DNA of 64,000 bases, from contig OW818690.1 of assembly GCA_942493315.1 (NCBI GenBank), positions 2,046,001 to 2,110,000 of the forward strand, in the 5' to 3' direction. The DNA is from UBA5429 sp942493315. Its GTDB lineage: Bacteria > Bacteroidota > Bacteroidia > Bacteroidales > WCHB1-69. The position numbers were made by a program, and so were the translations under genes. The notes under the pieces were generated by a model, which saw nothing but the letters and a program-made list of their open reading frames with translations, ran no database searches and was not told the origin of the DNA. Below, one piece after another: positions 32,742-42,038 of this stretch. How positions within the stretch are numbered: position 1 is the first letter of the stretch; the number at the start of each line of letters is the position of its first letter.

Positions 32742-34242
32742 AACTATCTCTTTTATTGTCTTTTAGAATCACATCGTGGGCGCCACCTTCAATAATACTG
32801 GTGGAGGATACTAATGTTATTTTTGCGGTATTTTTTAACTCATGGATAGTCAAAGCACCACAACTGCACATAGTGGATTTGATCTTACCTAAAGTTACAT
32901 CAAGATTATCTTTCATTTTGCCGGCGTAAGGTACATAGCTGTCTACACCCTCTTCAAATTTGAGTGAAGCATTTCCGCCCATATCGTAACGTTGCCAGTT
33001 TCTGGCGCGGTTGGAACCTTCACCCCAATACTCTTTTACATAGTTGCCACCAACCATCAGTTTTTTTGTTGGACTCTCATCAAAACGGGCGAAGTAGCGA
33101 CCCATCATGATAAAATCGGCTCCCATAGCTAAGGCAAGAACCATGTGGTAATCCTGAACAATACCGCCATCAGAGCAGATCGGGATATAAATGCCATGTT
33201 TTTTAAAGTATTCATCACGAGCTTGTGCCACTTCAATAATTGAAGTTGCTTGTCCACGACCAATCCCTTTTTGTTCTCTGGTTATACAGATGGACCCACC
33301 ACCAATACCCACTTTAATAAAGTCAGCACCGGCATCTGCTAAATAGTTAAAACCTTCTGTGTCCACAATGTTACCGGCACCAATTTTTACAGAATCGCCA
33401 TATTTTGCGCGAACATATTCAATGGTTTCCTTTTGGTATTCTGAGAAACCATCAGAAGAGTCGATACAAAGTACGTCAACACCTGCTTCTACTAACTTAG
33501 GAATGCGCTCAGCATAATCTCTGGTATTGATACCTGCACCCACTAATAATCTTTTTTGAATATCCAATAGTTCTGCAGGGTTTTCTTTGTGGTTATCGTA
33601 ATCTTTTCTGAAAACAAAATATCTTAAACATTGATTATCATCAACAATGGGTAATGTGTTGATTTTATGATCCCAAATAATATCATTGGCTTCTTCTAAT
33701 GAAATGCCTAACTTTCCAATCACTAATTTAGCATAAGGGGTCATGAAATCAACGATTTTTTTGTCGTGTGCATCAATATTGGGTCTATAATCACGACTGG
33801 TAACCATTCCTAAAAGTTTACCTTTAGAAGTACCATCTTCTGTGATTCCAATGGTTGAAAATCCGGTTTTTGCTTTTAGTGCAATTACGTCAGCTAAAGT
33901 TTGATCGGCTCTCAAATTGGCATCACTCACTACAAATCCGGCTTTAAATTTCTTCACTTTTTTCACCATTTTAGCTTGCTCTTCAATAGATTGAGATCCA
34001 AAAATGAAAGACAAACCACCGTTACGAGCTAAGGCTATTCCAAGACCGGAATCGGAAACGGATTGCATAATTGCTGAAACAAAAGGAATATTTAATTGAA
34101 TTGCAGCTTCTTCACCTTTTTTAAATTTGGTGATAGGAGTTTTTAAACTTACTTTATCAGGAGTGTGAAACTTCTTAGTTAAACCGGGAACAAGCAAGTA
34201 TTCATTAAAAGTTCTGGAGATTTCATCGGTAATTTGTGCCAT
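32740..34242 (-). CDS. guaB: IMP dehydrogenase, Tritrichomonas-type
   Basis: The 500-residue protein oxidises IMP to XMP with NAD, the first committed step of GMP synthesis. A TIM-barrel is interrupted by a CBS pair (about 105-220: TIGITEDGTSKGKLLGMVTS, HKINTLPIVDDNQCLRYFVF). The catalytic loop is GIGGGSICITREQKGIGRG, with the cysteine that attacks IMP, rather than the usual GPGSICTTR; the mobile flap has RARNWQRYDMGG with the Arg-Tyr dyad; the end is STSIIEGGAHDVILKD. All these match the protozoan Tritrichomonas foetus enzyme as I remember it, a known branch shared with some bacteria. The promoter box is 131 nt upstream; no riboswitch is seen. Confidence 0.92.
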   Translation of the reverse strand: MAQITDEISRTFNEYLLVPGLTKKFHTPDKVSLKTPITKFKKGEEAAIQLNIPFVSAIMQSVSDSGLGIALARNGGLSFIFGSQSIEEQAKMVKKVKKFKAGFVVSDANLRADQTLADVIALKAKTGFSTIGITEDGTSKGKLLGMVTSRDYRPNIDAHDKKIVDFMTPYAKLVIGKLGISLEEANDIIWDHKINTLPIVDDNQCLRYFVFRKDYDNHKENPAELLDIQKRLLVGAGINTRDYAERIPKLVEAGVDVLCIDSSDGFSEYQKETIEYVRAKYGDSVKIGAGNIVDTEGFNYLADAGADFIKVGIGGGSICITREQKGIGRGQATSIIEVAQARDEYFKKHGIYIPICSDGGIVQDYHMVLALAMGADFIMMGRYFARFDESPTKKLMVGGNYVKEYWGEGSNRARNWQRYDMGGNASLKFEEGVDSYVPYAGKMKDNLDVTLGKIKSTMCSCGALTIHELKNTAKITLVSSTSIIEGGAHDVILKDNKRDS

Positions 34243-34373
34243 AATAGGGATATTTAATGGTTATTTTAAACATTATCTTAAAGATGGAATAGAAAACTTA
34301 ATGAAATAAATTGCTAATTATCAACAGGTTGCAATTTTTAAGTTCAGAATTCTACCTTACCCTTAATTAGCAA

Positions 34374-34382
34374 GCAAAAATA
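34374..34382 (-). promoter_or_regulatory. Promoter -7 box TATTTTTG for guaB
   Basis: Exact TAnnTTTG followed by C, 131 nt ahead of the start at 34242, leaving a long leader. Confidence 0.45.
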
Positions 34383-34430
34383 AACAATTTTTTTGGAATA
34401 GATAATAGATCCTATTTAAAAAATCAATTT

Positions 34431-35168
34431 TTATTTTTGTTTTAAATAAATATGTCGAATATTATTAATTCCGGTTTCCCGTTCATCGATTTCAAAAAGG
34501 TTCATGGAACGAATTAATGGTAACAATTTTGGAAAACCATAATTCCGGGGGTCGAAATCGGGTTTCTTTTTTAAAATAAAGTTTCCTAGATTACCTAAGA
34601 AAGTATATCCATTTTCATCTGCAAGGGCATTAACACTTTCGATAATCAATTTTCGGGTTCTGGCATCAACAATATTAAGGGGTTCTTTTTTATATTTTGT
34701 TTTTGTAGATTGTTTAGATATAATCTCATCCGGTTCATTTTTCAAAATTTCCAGATAGATGAATTTATCACAAGAAGCAATAAAAGGTTGGGGCGTTTTC
34801 TTTTCACCAAAACCTAACACTTTCATTCCTGCTTCTCTTAGTCTTGTAGCCAATCGGGTAAAATCACTATCACTCGAAACTATACAGAATCCATCCACTT
34901 TTCCGGAATATAAAATATCCATGGCATCAATAATCAATGCACTGTCACTGGAATTTTTGCCGGTTGTGTAACTGTATTGTTGGATTGGAGTAATGGCATT
35001 TTCCAATAAAACACTTTTCCAGCCGGAGACTGTCGGTTTGGTCCAATCTGCATAAATTCTTTTTATGGTTGGTGTTCCATTTTTGGAAATCTCTTCCAAC
35101 ATCTCTTTTACATTGGCATAAGGAACGTTATCTGCATCAATGAGAACGGCTAATCTTTCATCTTTCAT
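34431..35168 (-). CDS. NYN-domain ribonuclease-like protein with OST-HTH/LOTUS domain
   Basis: I start at 35168 (245 residues), as the upstream frame extension overlaps the promoter. Residues about 5-135 are a NYN (PIN-like) domain: LAVLIDADNVPYANVKEML, SDSALIIDAMDILYSGKVD and CIVSSDSDFTRLATRLRE supply the conserved aspartates of the metal site. About 160-235 is an OST-HTH/LOTUS RNA-binding domain (ARTRKLIIESVNALADENG, NFILKKKPDFDPRNYGFPKL). The combination is LabA/MARF1-like and points to an RNA nuclease or RNA-binding regulator. It has its own promoter. Confidence 0.9.
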   Translation of the reverse strand: MKDERLAVLIDADNVPYANVKEMLEEISKNGTPTIKRIYADWTKPTVSGWKSVLLENAITPIQQYSYTTGKNSSDSALIIDAMDILYSGKVDGFCIVSSDSDFTRLATRLREAGMKVLGFGEKKTPQPFIASCDKFIYLEILKNEPDEIISKQSTKTKYKKEPLNIVDARTRKLIIESVNALADENGYTFLGNLGNFILKKKPDFDPRNYGFPKLLPLIRSMNLFEIDERETGINNIRHIYLKQK

Positions 35169-35212
35169 AAGTATATAATATTGAAAAAATGGATTTAAAC
35201 TTTTTAGAACAA

Positions 35213-35221
35213 GCAAATATA
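35213..35221 (-). promoter_or_regulatory. Promoter -7 box TATATTTG for the NYN-domain gene
   Basis: Exact TAnnTTTG followed by C, 44 nt ahead of the start at 35168. It overlaps the last bases before the DUF4256 gene's end. Confidence 0.58.
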
Positions 35222-35231
35222 CTACATTTCT

Positions 35232-35774
35232 TTAAACTTTTAAGATTCCTCTGAACCCTCTTACACTGTAATAAGATTCGGCAGTATTGTGGTAAAAGAA
35301 TACTCTTCCAAACCGACAATCCCCAAACAATGCGCCACCCAATTGTCTCATTTCTAATGGTGTTTGTATCCAACTAGATGTTTTGAAATCGAAAGGACCC
35401 AGTTTTTGCAAGGTTACATATTGTTCTTCATTTAATATTTCTATTCCCATTGATTGAGCCATTTCTAGGGCACTTCCTGCAGGTTTATGCTCTTTACGTT
35501 TATCCCATGCTTCTTGATCATAGCATAAACTTACTCTTCCCTTTGGTGTTTCAGGGGAACAGTCGCAAAAAAGAAACTCTTTTGATTCCTGATCTATTCC
35601 AATAAGATCTGGTTCGCCGTCAGTAATTTCCATTTGTAAAAGAGATTCTAATTTTTTGGGATGTGCTACTAATTTTTGTTCAACAAGTTCCCAGATTACT
35701 TCTGGATGACGAATCATATATTTTAGGAATCGCTCCTTTAAGGTTTTTAATAATTGTTCAAATTCTGGTTTCAT
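35232..35774 (-). CDS. DUF4256 family protein
   Basis: A 180-residue soluble protein matching the DUF4256 family over its whole length: FEQLLKTLKERFLKYMIRHP, TDGEPDLIGIDQESKEFLFC and DCSPETPKGRVSLCYDQEAW, then ALEMAQSMGIEILNEEQYV and RFGRVFFYHNTAESYYSVRG. The family is widespread and uncharacterised; no catalytic motif can be named. Its ATG overlaps the stop of the glycosyltransferase gene (ATGA), so both are cotranscribed although their roles look unrelated. Confidence 0.88.
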   Translation of the reverse strand: MKPEFEQLLKTLKERFLKYMIRHPEVIWELVEQKLVAHPKKLESLLQMEITDGEPDLIGIDQESKEFLFCDCSPETPKGRVSLCYDQEAWDKRKEHKPAGSALEMAQSMGIEILNEEQYVTLQKLGPFDFKTSSWIQTPLEMRQLGGALFGDCRFGRVFFYHNTAESYYSVRGFRGILKV

Positions 35775-37192
35775 GGTGTTTTATTTATTAATTTATATAT
35801 TGTGTATTCCTTAAGATTATATTTGATTAATTCATATTTTGGTTTATTATTTTCTTTTATTTCTTTATCTTTAGCAATTAATAAAAAGTTTTGTTCATTT
35901 TTATAATCCAAACTAATATTATGATATCTTGAAAGATATGCAGTAAGAGCCCAGTTTTCCCAAACATTTTGTTGAGTGTATATTGTTGTATTATCAGGAA
36001 CTAGATGTGATATAATCTCTATATCATGAATTAGATTGTGATCTCTTTTTATAGTCCCGTATTTCATTATAGAGATAAATAATGTGGTTAAAATCAGAAT
36101 ATAAGAACTTATTTTAATGATTAGCAAATAATTGGAACGTAATGTATGTATCGATTGTTTAATAATTGGAATTACAAGTACTGAAAATGATAATATAAAA
36201 AATGGAATTGAAGGGACCAAATAAAATGGTCTTTGTTTTAAAGTGATCAATAATGGTAATGACGCTGAAAAACCGATCAAAAGAAAAAATAGTGCCCATT
36301 TTTTATTTTCAAAGATTGCTTTTTCTTTATTTCTGTATCGAAAAACAAATACAAATAATAGAATCAATAAGGGGAAAATGAGTTGAATGATGAGTTGTAA
36401 AAGTAAACTAGTGTGGAATTGGGTTGTGACTTCCCTTTGATTTTGAATAGCGGGTATCAATTGTTGGGATAAATAATAGTCAAAATTGCTTTGAAAACCA
36501 GGTACTAAGTAGTACAAAATAATAAAAAAAAGAAAGGGTAGTATAGACGATAAAATGGCATATTTATATATATTCTTGATTTTAAAATCTTTATAAACAA
36601 TGAGATAGATCCAAATGGTAATAAGAGGAAAAAGGGCAACAAATCCTTTCGACAAAAAACCTAAAAAGATAGATATCGAAGCTAAAATCAGATAAATGGA
36701 TCTATTTTTTTGAATTGATACCATCTGCCAATAAACCGCAAAAAGTGTAAAAACACTTACGGTATTCTCTAAAAGATTGTTTTTAAAAGACCATTGAATA
36801 ATAGGTGTAATGATCCACAATAATAAGGGAATCCAACCCCAATTTTTGAATTCAGTCTTCCTAAACATCTGATTCCAAATGAGTAAGATTGCAATGGATG
36901 ATAGAAAACAGGAGAAAAGAGAATAGATATTCTCAGTGAAAAAACCATTTCCAAAAATCTTAAAAAAAAGTGATTGTAGTCCAAATACTAAAGGGGGATG
37001 TTCATAAAACAAAGGATATAAAGTATTGGTATAATGTGGATTCCAGAAATCGCCAATTCCATTTGCCATGTTTTTTGAAATGGCACTGTACGTTATTCCA
37101 TCGAGGAACATCCCTTGTTGTATCATACCGGGGAGTAAAATGATGAGAAAAAGGGCTACTGTTAGAAACCAAAAAGTTCTGTTTTTTTTCAA
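35771..37192 (-). CDS. Membrane glycosyltransferase, GT39/ArnT-like
   Basis: A polytopic protein with about ten membrane segments. GT39/ArnT-type features are the acidic pair in the first loop (GMFLDGITYSAISKNMANG) and FYEHPPLVFGLQSLFFKIFG, with HP-P after the second segment; these enzymes move a sugar from a polyprenyl carrier onto a periplasmic acceptor. The open frame reaches a TTG at 37219, but a box TATTTTTG lies at 37217-37224, so translation must begin later; I use the TTG at 37192 (473 residues) as a guess. The gene ends in an ATGA overlap with DUF4256. Confidence 0.8.
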   Translation of the reverse strand: MKKNRTFWFLTVALFLIILLPGMIQQGMFLDGITYSAISKNMANGIGDFWNPHYTNTLYPLFYEHPPLVFGLQSLFFKIFGNGFFTENIYSLFSCFLSSIAILLIWNQMFRKTEFKNWGWIPLLLWIITPIIQWSFKNNLLENTVSVFTLFAVYWQMVSIQKNRSIYLILASISIFLGFLSKGFVALFPLITIWIYLIVYKDFKIKNIYKYAILSSILPFLFFIILYYLVPGFQSNFDYYLSQQLIPAIQNQREVTTQFHTSLLLQLIIQLIFPLLILLFVFVFRYRNKEKAIFENKKWALFFLLIGFSASLPLLITLKQRPFYLVPSIPFFILSFSVLVIPIIKQSIHTLRSNYLLIIKISSYILILTTLFISIMKYGTIKRDHNLIHDIEIISHLVPDNTTIYTQQNVWENWALTAYLSRYHNISLDYKNEQNFLLIAKDKEIKENNKPKYELIKYNLKEYTIYKLINKTP

Positions 37193-37216
37193 AATTATTA
37201 GGGCTAAAATGAAATA

Positions 37217-37224
37217 CAAAAATA
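37217..37224 (-). promoter_or_regulatory. Possible promoter -7 box TATTTTTG for the glycosyltransferase
   Basis: Exact TAnnTTTG match lying on the outermost possible start codon. If used, it forces a start further inside the gene. Confidence 0.4.
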
Positions 37225-37231
37225 AATAAAA

Positions 37232-37838
37232 CTATTGAAAATTCAATAACCAGTTCATAATTGAAATAATATTAATGGTCTTTGTATCTGAATTATAAAC
37301 TTGTTTCTCATTTAATGTTATAAGAGTAAGCTGTTTACACCCTAATTCATTACTGGCACGAACCAATGCATTAACTTCTCTATTGTATGTTCTTGGTGAT
37401 GATATATCTGCAGATACCTGAATCAATTCAACAATAGTATTTCCGGATACCAAGACAAAGTCAATCTCATAACCATTCTTAAAGTAAAAAATATTTTGCA
37501 AAGTTTTATTTTTTCTTCTTAGTAATTCAAGATATACGATGTTTTCAAGTCTCCATCCAAAATTTTCTTCAATAAAACCCTCTTTTAAAGTGGATATAAA
37601 AGAAGGATCTATTACATAATTTTTTTCATTCCGAATACGTTCTCGACTTTTAAAAGAAAATTTTTGTAATCCTACTAGTAAATATGCTTGTCTTAAATAA
37701 GCTACATAATTTTCTGCAGTATGGATAGATCCGAAAGAAAACTGCTTTGATAAACTTTTATAATTTATTTCTGAACAAACAGTTTCAGTTAAATAATAAG
37801 CCATCTTTTGTATAGCTTCTGGATACCTGGAATGTGTT
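37232..37838 (-). pseudogene. C-terminal fragment of a DUF4143 ATPase
   Basis: The open part from 37804 encodes 190 residues that match only the DUF4143 end of such ATPases: FGSIHTAENYVAYLRQAYLL, ENIVYLELLRRKNKTLQNI and YFKNGYEIDFVLVSGNTIVE with the late nuclease-like E-x-D pattern. Translating upstream of the first ATG adds HSRYPEAIQK in frame back to a stop, typical of the segment just before this domain in full genes. The P-loop half of about 200 residues is absent, so this is a truncated relic, perhaps still translated. It is of a different subgroup from the intact gene at 28811. Confidence 0.8.
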
Positions 37839-37879
37839 TAACATAATATTTTTAAACTGCACTATTTTGATTTATTATT

Positions 37880-37917
37880 CAGCCATTTGCGGGTCTGTGG
37901 TCCGCAGTCTGACATCT
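37880..37917. repeat. GTCTG/GTCCGC word array at the cyclase stop codon
   Basis: GGGTCTGTGGTCCGCAGTCTG on the plus strand, followed at once by the TTA complement of the cyclase stop codon (37918-37920). Related words occur at 42891 and 63870. Confidence 0.75.
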
Positions 37918-38550
37918 TTAGTCTTTCAAAACAGCAAAAGCTCTGATAGGGGAGCCGTCTCCAGCCCCAATTTTAAGTGGAATAGTATAAAAATCAAATT
38001 TTTTGTTGATCAGTTGGTCTAAATGACAAAGATTTTCAATGATTAATACACCACTTCCCAAAATGGCAAAATGGTTTGATAAGGGAACAGAATCGATTGG
38101 ATCTGCAGAAATGGAATCAAAACCGATCCCTTTTATGGGAAACTGAAGTAACCATTGTGTTGCATCTTCAGTTAAAACAGGAAATGGATCAAAATAGTGA
38201 GGTGTATTCCATTTTTGATCCCACCCGGTATAAAACAGAATGAATTGAGCTTCACTTATTTGGTCCTTATGTTTTTTTAATAAATCAATTGAAATTTCAT
38301 CTGTATTTCTACAGTTCAGTACAAGCCCGCTCCCAATAAAATCATCCAGAGGTATCTGATCTATAGTTTTTGATTTAGAAATAATGTGTGCAGGTGCATC
38401 TATATGGGTTCCGTTATGAGAACTAAGATGCATTCTTTGTTCTGCATAGCCATCATTGTCTATTGTATTTAGTTGATCAAAACTTGGTTCTAATGTTCCC
38501 GGGAAATAGGTAATACCGTTGGTTAATGTATGAGTTAAATCAATGTACAT
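37918..38550 (-). CDS. Cyclase family protein, kynurenine-formamidase-like
   Basis: I start at 38550 (210 residues), where MYIDLTHTLTNGITYFPGT opens the domain; the frame extension overlaps rseP. The motif SSHNGTHIDAPAHI is the HxGTHxDxPxH metal site of the cyclase / bacterial kynurenine formamidase family, followed by QFILFYTGWDQKW and LSNHFAILGSGVLIIENLCH. Members hydrolyse formyl-kynurenine or related amides with two metal ions; the substrate here is unknown since no kynurenine genes are near. It lies 7 nt after rseP and should be cotranscribed with rseP and dxr. Confidence 0.87.
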   Translation of the reverse strand: MYIDLTHTLTNGITYFPGTLEPSFDQLNTIDNDGYAEQRMHLSSHNGTHIDAPAHIISKSKTIDQIPLDDFIGSGLVLNCRNTDEISIDLLKKHKDQISEAQFILFYTGWDQKWNTPHYFDPFPVLTEDATQWLLQFPIKGIGFDSISADPIDSVPLSNHFAILGSGVLIIENLCHLDQLINKKFDFYTIPLKIGAGDGSPIRAFAVLKD

Positions 38551-38557
38551 ATTTGTG

Positions 38558-39943
38558 CTACTTAAAAAATCCACGGATGATATCCATTCCGTTGGCATAC
38601 AATAAAAGCAATAACAATAGTGCAAAGCCAATGTAATTGGCATAACCAATAAATTTATCGCTTGGTTTTCTTCGGGTGATCATCTCAATGAGAATGAATA
38701 AGATATACCCACCATCCAGAGCAGGGATTGGTAAAATATTCATAAATGCTAAAATAATCGCTAAAAATGCGGTATTTTCCCAAAATCTGGTCCAATCCCA
38801 CTCTTTAGGAAACATTTTACCAATGGAGCCAAAACCACCAATTTGAGAAGCCCCCTCTTTGGTGAATACCAACTTAAACTGTTTAATATACGTTCCCAAT
38901 TGTTCAACACCAAAACTGAGTCCTTTAGGAATAGATTGGAAGAAATTGTAGTAAGTGGTTTTGGTTTCAAAATAATTAGCCGGATTTGTTGGATATACTC
39001 CCACTTTACCCTCTTTATTTGGGGTAACGGTAACCTCTACTTCTTTTCCAGCTCTAATCACGGTCAATTGAATCGGTTTTTCAGGATTTTTTGTAAATGT
39101 TTCCTGATAATCAAAATAGGACAAAGTGGAAACACCATTGATCGCAATTACGCTATCATTTACTTCTAATCCAGCCGCTTTAGCTGGCATATTATCTACT
39201 AGTTCAGCTACCACAAACGGGAACTGGTAATTGGCAAATGCCCCTTTTCCATCACCAACTACATTTCTTGCAAACTCTTTAGGTACAACAATTTTAACAA
39301 TTTGAGTATCTCTTTGAACGGTAACCTCTCTGATATTATCCACTAGTACTTTAATAGAAAAATCTCGTAAATCAAGAGGTTTAATGGTATCAATCATTAA
39401 AATTTTATCGCCATTTTTAAACCCGATTTTTTGAGCAGTTTCTGAAAATTGAAATCCATATTTGGCATTTTCGATTGGAAGATATGTATCTCCCCAAGAA
39501 AAGAAAATGGTAACATATAAAATGATAGCAGAAACAAAGTTAAATAAAACGCCACCTACAATGATGAAAAAGCGTTGCCAGGTCGGTTTAAAGCGGTATT
39601 CCCATGGTTGAGGCTCTTCTCCTAGAGAATCAGCTGTTTTGGTTTCATCCACCATACCCGAAATGGAACAGTAGCCACCTAATGGCAACCAACCTAACCC
39701 CCATTCTGTGGATTCAGGATAGTCGGCCCAGGATTCGGGTGAGGATTTTGAAAAAAACGAAAACTCTCTTTTTCCATTGACTTTTTTCATTCTTAAGATT
39801 GAAAAACCTGGATTAAAAAATAGATAAAACTTTTCAACTCTGGTTTTAAACAATCGGGCAAAGAAAAAGTGCCCTAATTCATGAACAAAAACTAAAAGGC
39901 CTAAACTGGCTATTAATCCTAATATTTGTGTTGGTATTCCCAT
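38558..39943 (-). CDS. rseP: RIP site-2 metalloprotease RseP
   Basis: The 461-residue membrane protein has the zinc-binding HELGHFFFARLF in its first helix, GLGWLPLGGYCSISGM after it, and the third metal ligand region ILPIPALDGGYILFILIEM near 410. Between helices lie PDZ-type segments (FQFSETAQKIGFKNGDKILM and VAELVDNMPAKAAGLEVNDS), so two PDZ domains as in E. coli RseP. It cuts membrane-bound anti-sigma factors and signal-peptide remnants inside the membrane. The dxr-rseP order with a 5-nt gap is common in bacteria. Confidence 0.95.
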   Translation of the reverse strand: MGIPTQILGLIASLGLLVFVHELGHFFFARLFKTRVEKFYLFFNPGFSILRMKKVNGKREFSFFSKSSPESWADYPESTEWGLGWLPLGGYCSISGMVDETKTADSLGEEPQPWEYRFKPTWQRFFIIVGGVLFNFVSAIILYVTIFFSWGDTYLPIENAKYGFQFSETAQKIGFKNGDKILMIDTIKPLDLRDFSIKVLVDNIREVTVQRDTQIVKIVVPKEFARNVVGDGKGAFANYQFPFVVAELVDNMPAKAAGLEVNDSVIAINGVSTLSYFDYQETFTKNPEKPIQLTVIRAGKEVEVTVTPNKEGKVGVYPTNPANYFETKTTYYNFFQSIPKGLSFGVEQLGTYIKQFKLVFTKEGASQIGGFGSIGKMFPKEWDWTRFWENTAFLAIILAFMNILPIPALDGGYILFILIEMITRRKPSDKFIGYANYIGFALLLLLLLYANGMDIIRGFFK

Positions 39944-39948
39944 TTTAA

Positions 39949-41097
39949 TTAATTTACTAATAGATAATTACGTGTTTCTTGGTCGATATTCAGATACTCT
40001 TCGATGGTAGTAGGTTTTGTATAGGGTAGATATGTTACAGCTTTTTCAATCATTTTAGGAATATCGGTAAATCTTATTTTACCTTGCAAAAACTGTGCCA
40101 CTGCAACTTCATTGGCAGCATTCATAATACAAGGCCTGTTTCCCCCCTCTTTTGAACAAGAAAAAGCAAGAGGTAAACATGGAAAATTCGTTAAATCGGG
40201 AGCCTCAAAAGTGAATTGAGGGTAATCCATGAAATTGAATCTTGGAAATTGATTGGGCATCCGGAACGGGAATGTAAGTGCATACTGGATAGGGAGTTTC
40301 ATGTCCGGAAGACCCAATTGTGCTTTCAATGAGCCATCGGTAAATTGCACTAAAGAGTGAATGATAGATTGAGGATGAACCACCACTTCAATTTTGTCTA
40401 ATGCACAATTAAACAACCATTTAGCTTCGATAACTTCCAATCCTTTATTCATTAACGTAGCGCTATCGATCGTGATTTTGCTACCCATATCCCAGTTGGG
40501 ATGTTTCAAGGCTTGTGCGGGCGTAACATTTTGTAAAAATTCATAACTTTTCCCTCTGAAAGGACCACCTGAGGCGGTTAAGATCAGTTTTTCGATCGGA
40601 TTTAAGTTCTCTCCAACCAGAGACTGGAATATGGCAGAGTGTTCTGAATCAACAGGTAATATTGGGACATTTTTTTCCAAAGCTTTTTGCATCATCAGTT
40701 CACCGGCTACTACGAGAGTTTCTTTATTAGCAAGAGCAATGATTTTTTTATTTTCGATAGCACGATAGACAGGAGCCAAGCCTGCCACACCAACGATGCA
40801 GGAGAGCACCATTTCGATAGAACTCATCTCCATCAGATCACAGAGAGCATCCATACCGGCAAAAACCTTGATGTCGTCATCCCACAATGCCTCTTTTACC
40901 TTAGTGTAATGGGCATCATTGACAATAACAACTGTATTGGGTTTGAATTTCTTCGCTTGTTCAATGAGTAAATCAGCGCTGTTTAAGGCTGCTAATACTT
41001 CTACTTCTAATAGGTCGGGAAACTGTTCAATCACTTCCAACGCCTGAACTCCCATGGATCCTGTCGATCCGAGAATTGCAATTTTTCTTTTATCCAT
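39949..41097 (-). CDS. dxr: 1-Deoxy-D-xylulose 5-phosphate reductoisomerase
   Basis: The 382-residue protein catalyses the second step of the non-mevalonate isoprenoid pathway, making MEP with NADPH. The NADPH fold is IAILGSTGSMGVQALEVI; the catalytic part has IALANKETLVVAGELM, ILPVDSEHSAIFQ (metal-site Asp and Glu), LTASGGPFRGKS and NWDMGSKITIDSATLMNKGLE. C-terminal helices follow as usual. It is the first gene of a dxr-rseP-cyclase unit with a promoter box only 17 nt upstream. The pathway gene ispD may be the cytidylyltransferase at 45847. Confidence 0.97.
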   Translation of the reverse strand: MDKRKIAILGSTGSMGVQALEVIEQFPDLLEVEVLAALNSADLLIEQAKKFKPNTVVIVNDAHYTKVKEALWDDDIKVFAGMDALCDLMEMSSIEMVLSCIVGVAGLAPVYRAIENKKIIALANKETLVVAGELMMQKALEKNVPILPVDSEHSAIFQSLVGENLNPIEKLILTASGGPFRGKSYEFLQNVTPAQALKHPNWDMGSKITIDSATLMNKGLEVIEAKWLFNCALDKIEVVVHPQSIIHSLVQFTDGSLKAQLGLPDMKLPIQYALTFPFRMPNQFPRFNFMDYPQFTFEAPDLTNFPCLPLAFSCSKEGGNRPCIMNAANEVAVAQFLQGKIRFTDIPKMIEKAVTYLPYTKPTTIEEYLNIDQETRNYLLVN

Positions 41098-41114
41098 TTT
41101 TTATTTACAAAGGT

Positions 41115-41123
41115 GCAAAAGTA
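41115..41123 (-). promoter_or_regulatory. Promoter -7 box TACTTTTG for dxr-rseP-cyclase
   Basis: Exact TAnnTTTG followed by C, 17 nt ahead of dxr; the leader must be very short. Confidence 0.58.
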
Positions 41124-41130
41124 CGAAAAT

Positions 41131-41245
41131 AAATTAGCAAATTAGCAAATTAGCAAATTAGCAAATTAGCAAATGACTTTTGTCCTTCGTCCTTTGTCTT
41201 AATAGAACACAGATGACACGAATGACACAGATTTATTAATGTTTT
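41131..41245. repeat. Composite repeat (TTAGCAAA octamers, GTCCTTC heptamers, CAGATG module)
   Basis: Plus-strand order: six TTAGCAAA octamers (41132-41174), TTTTGTCCTTCGTCCTTTGT, AATAGAACACAGATGACACG and AATGACACAGATTTATTAA, between the dxr promoter and the 3' end of the AbiEii-like gene. Confidence 0.88.
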
Positions 41246-41255
41246 ATTAACCTAA

Positions 41256-42038
41256 TTATAATTGGTCAATGAATTCTCTAAAATGAATGATTTTTTCACT
41301 GTTTATTTTGTTAAATAGCAAATGTTCGAAATCTTTTGACTTATGTTTCAAATCGATTTGCTTTAATAATTCATTAATTTTTTCTTTTAAAACGGTAATA
41401 TTACAAATCTGTTTTTTTTGAAAGAGGTAATCGTAATTCGGTTTTGTTTGAGATAGGAGAAACATAGCATCGTAAAAATCGCGACCCTTTGCTCTTGACA
41501 GTAAAGCTGATAATTTCATACTACAAAGAATATCATCCGGAGGAACCGGAAATGTAAAGAAAAAACCACAATTGTTAATGGTTGTTATTTTTGGGATATA
41601 ATTGACTTCTTGATTTTGAGTTTCCAATTTAATCAAAAAACGTTCCTCTTTATAGCCTGATATCATTAAATCAAATAACAATTCCGGGAAAAATATTCTT
41701 GATCTAAATGCCATAATTTTTTCATTCTCTTTTTCTTTGGATATAGCATTTAATCCTGAGCGTTGTAAAAATGTTAGAACGGATAGTGCCATTTCATTAA
41801 ATTCTTCAACATGCAAATCTTTACAATCAAAATCTAAATCTTCAGAAAACCGATCGATCCCTTTGATAAGTCGTAAATTTGTTCCTCCTATGAAAGTGAT
41901 TTTTTTAACAAATTTTGAAGTGGATAGAAAATCTAAAATCATCAATTGAATATATTCTTTTACCATATATTTTTGATGGGCAGGATTATCCTTTATTTGA
42001 GGTGGATAATAATTGAGAATTTGTTCCAGATTTAGCAT
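41256..42038 (-). CDS. AbiEii/AbiGii-family nucleotidyltransferase toxin
   Basis: A 260-residue protein of the nucleotidyl-transferase AbiEii/AbiGii family. Typical elements are MVKEYIQLMILDFLSTSKFV, FIGGTNLRLIKGIDRFSEDL followed by DFDCKD, where GG-T-x-L and the SEDLDF aspartates form the transferase site, and later KLSALLSRAKGRDFYDAMFL. In type IV toxin-antitoxin systems the toxin transfers nucleotides and stops growth, and defends against phages by abortive infection. Its start lies 7 nt inside the end of the AbiEi-like gene, so the pair is translationally coupled, antitoxin first. Confidence 0.88.
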   Translation of the reverse strand: MLNLEQILNYYPPQIKDNPAHQKYMVKEYIQLMILDFLSTSKFVKKITFIGGTNLRLIKGIDRFSEDLDFDCKDLHVEEFNEMALSVLTFLQRSGLNAISKEKENEKIMAFRSRIFFPELLFDLMISGYKEERFLIKLETQNQEVNYIPKITTINNCGFFFTFPVPPDDILCSMKLSALLSRAKGRDFYDAMFLLSQTKPNYDYLFQKKQICNITVLKEKINELLKQIDLKHKSKDFEHLLFNKINSEKIIHFREFIDQL

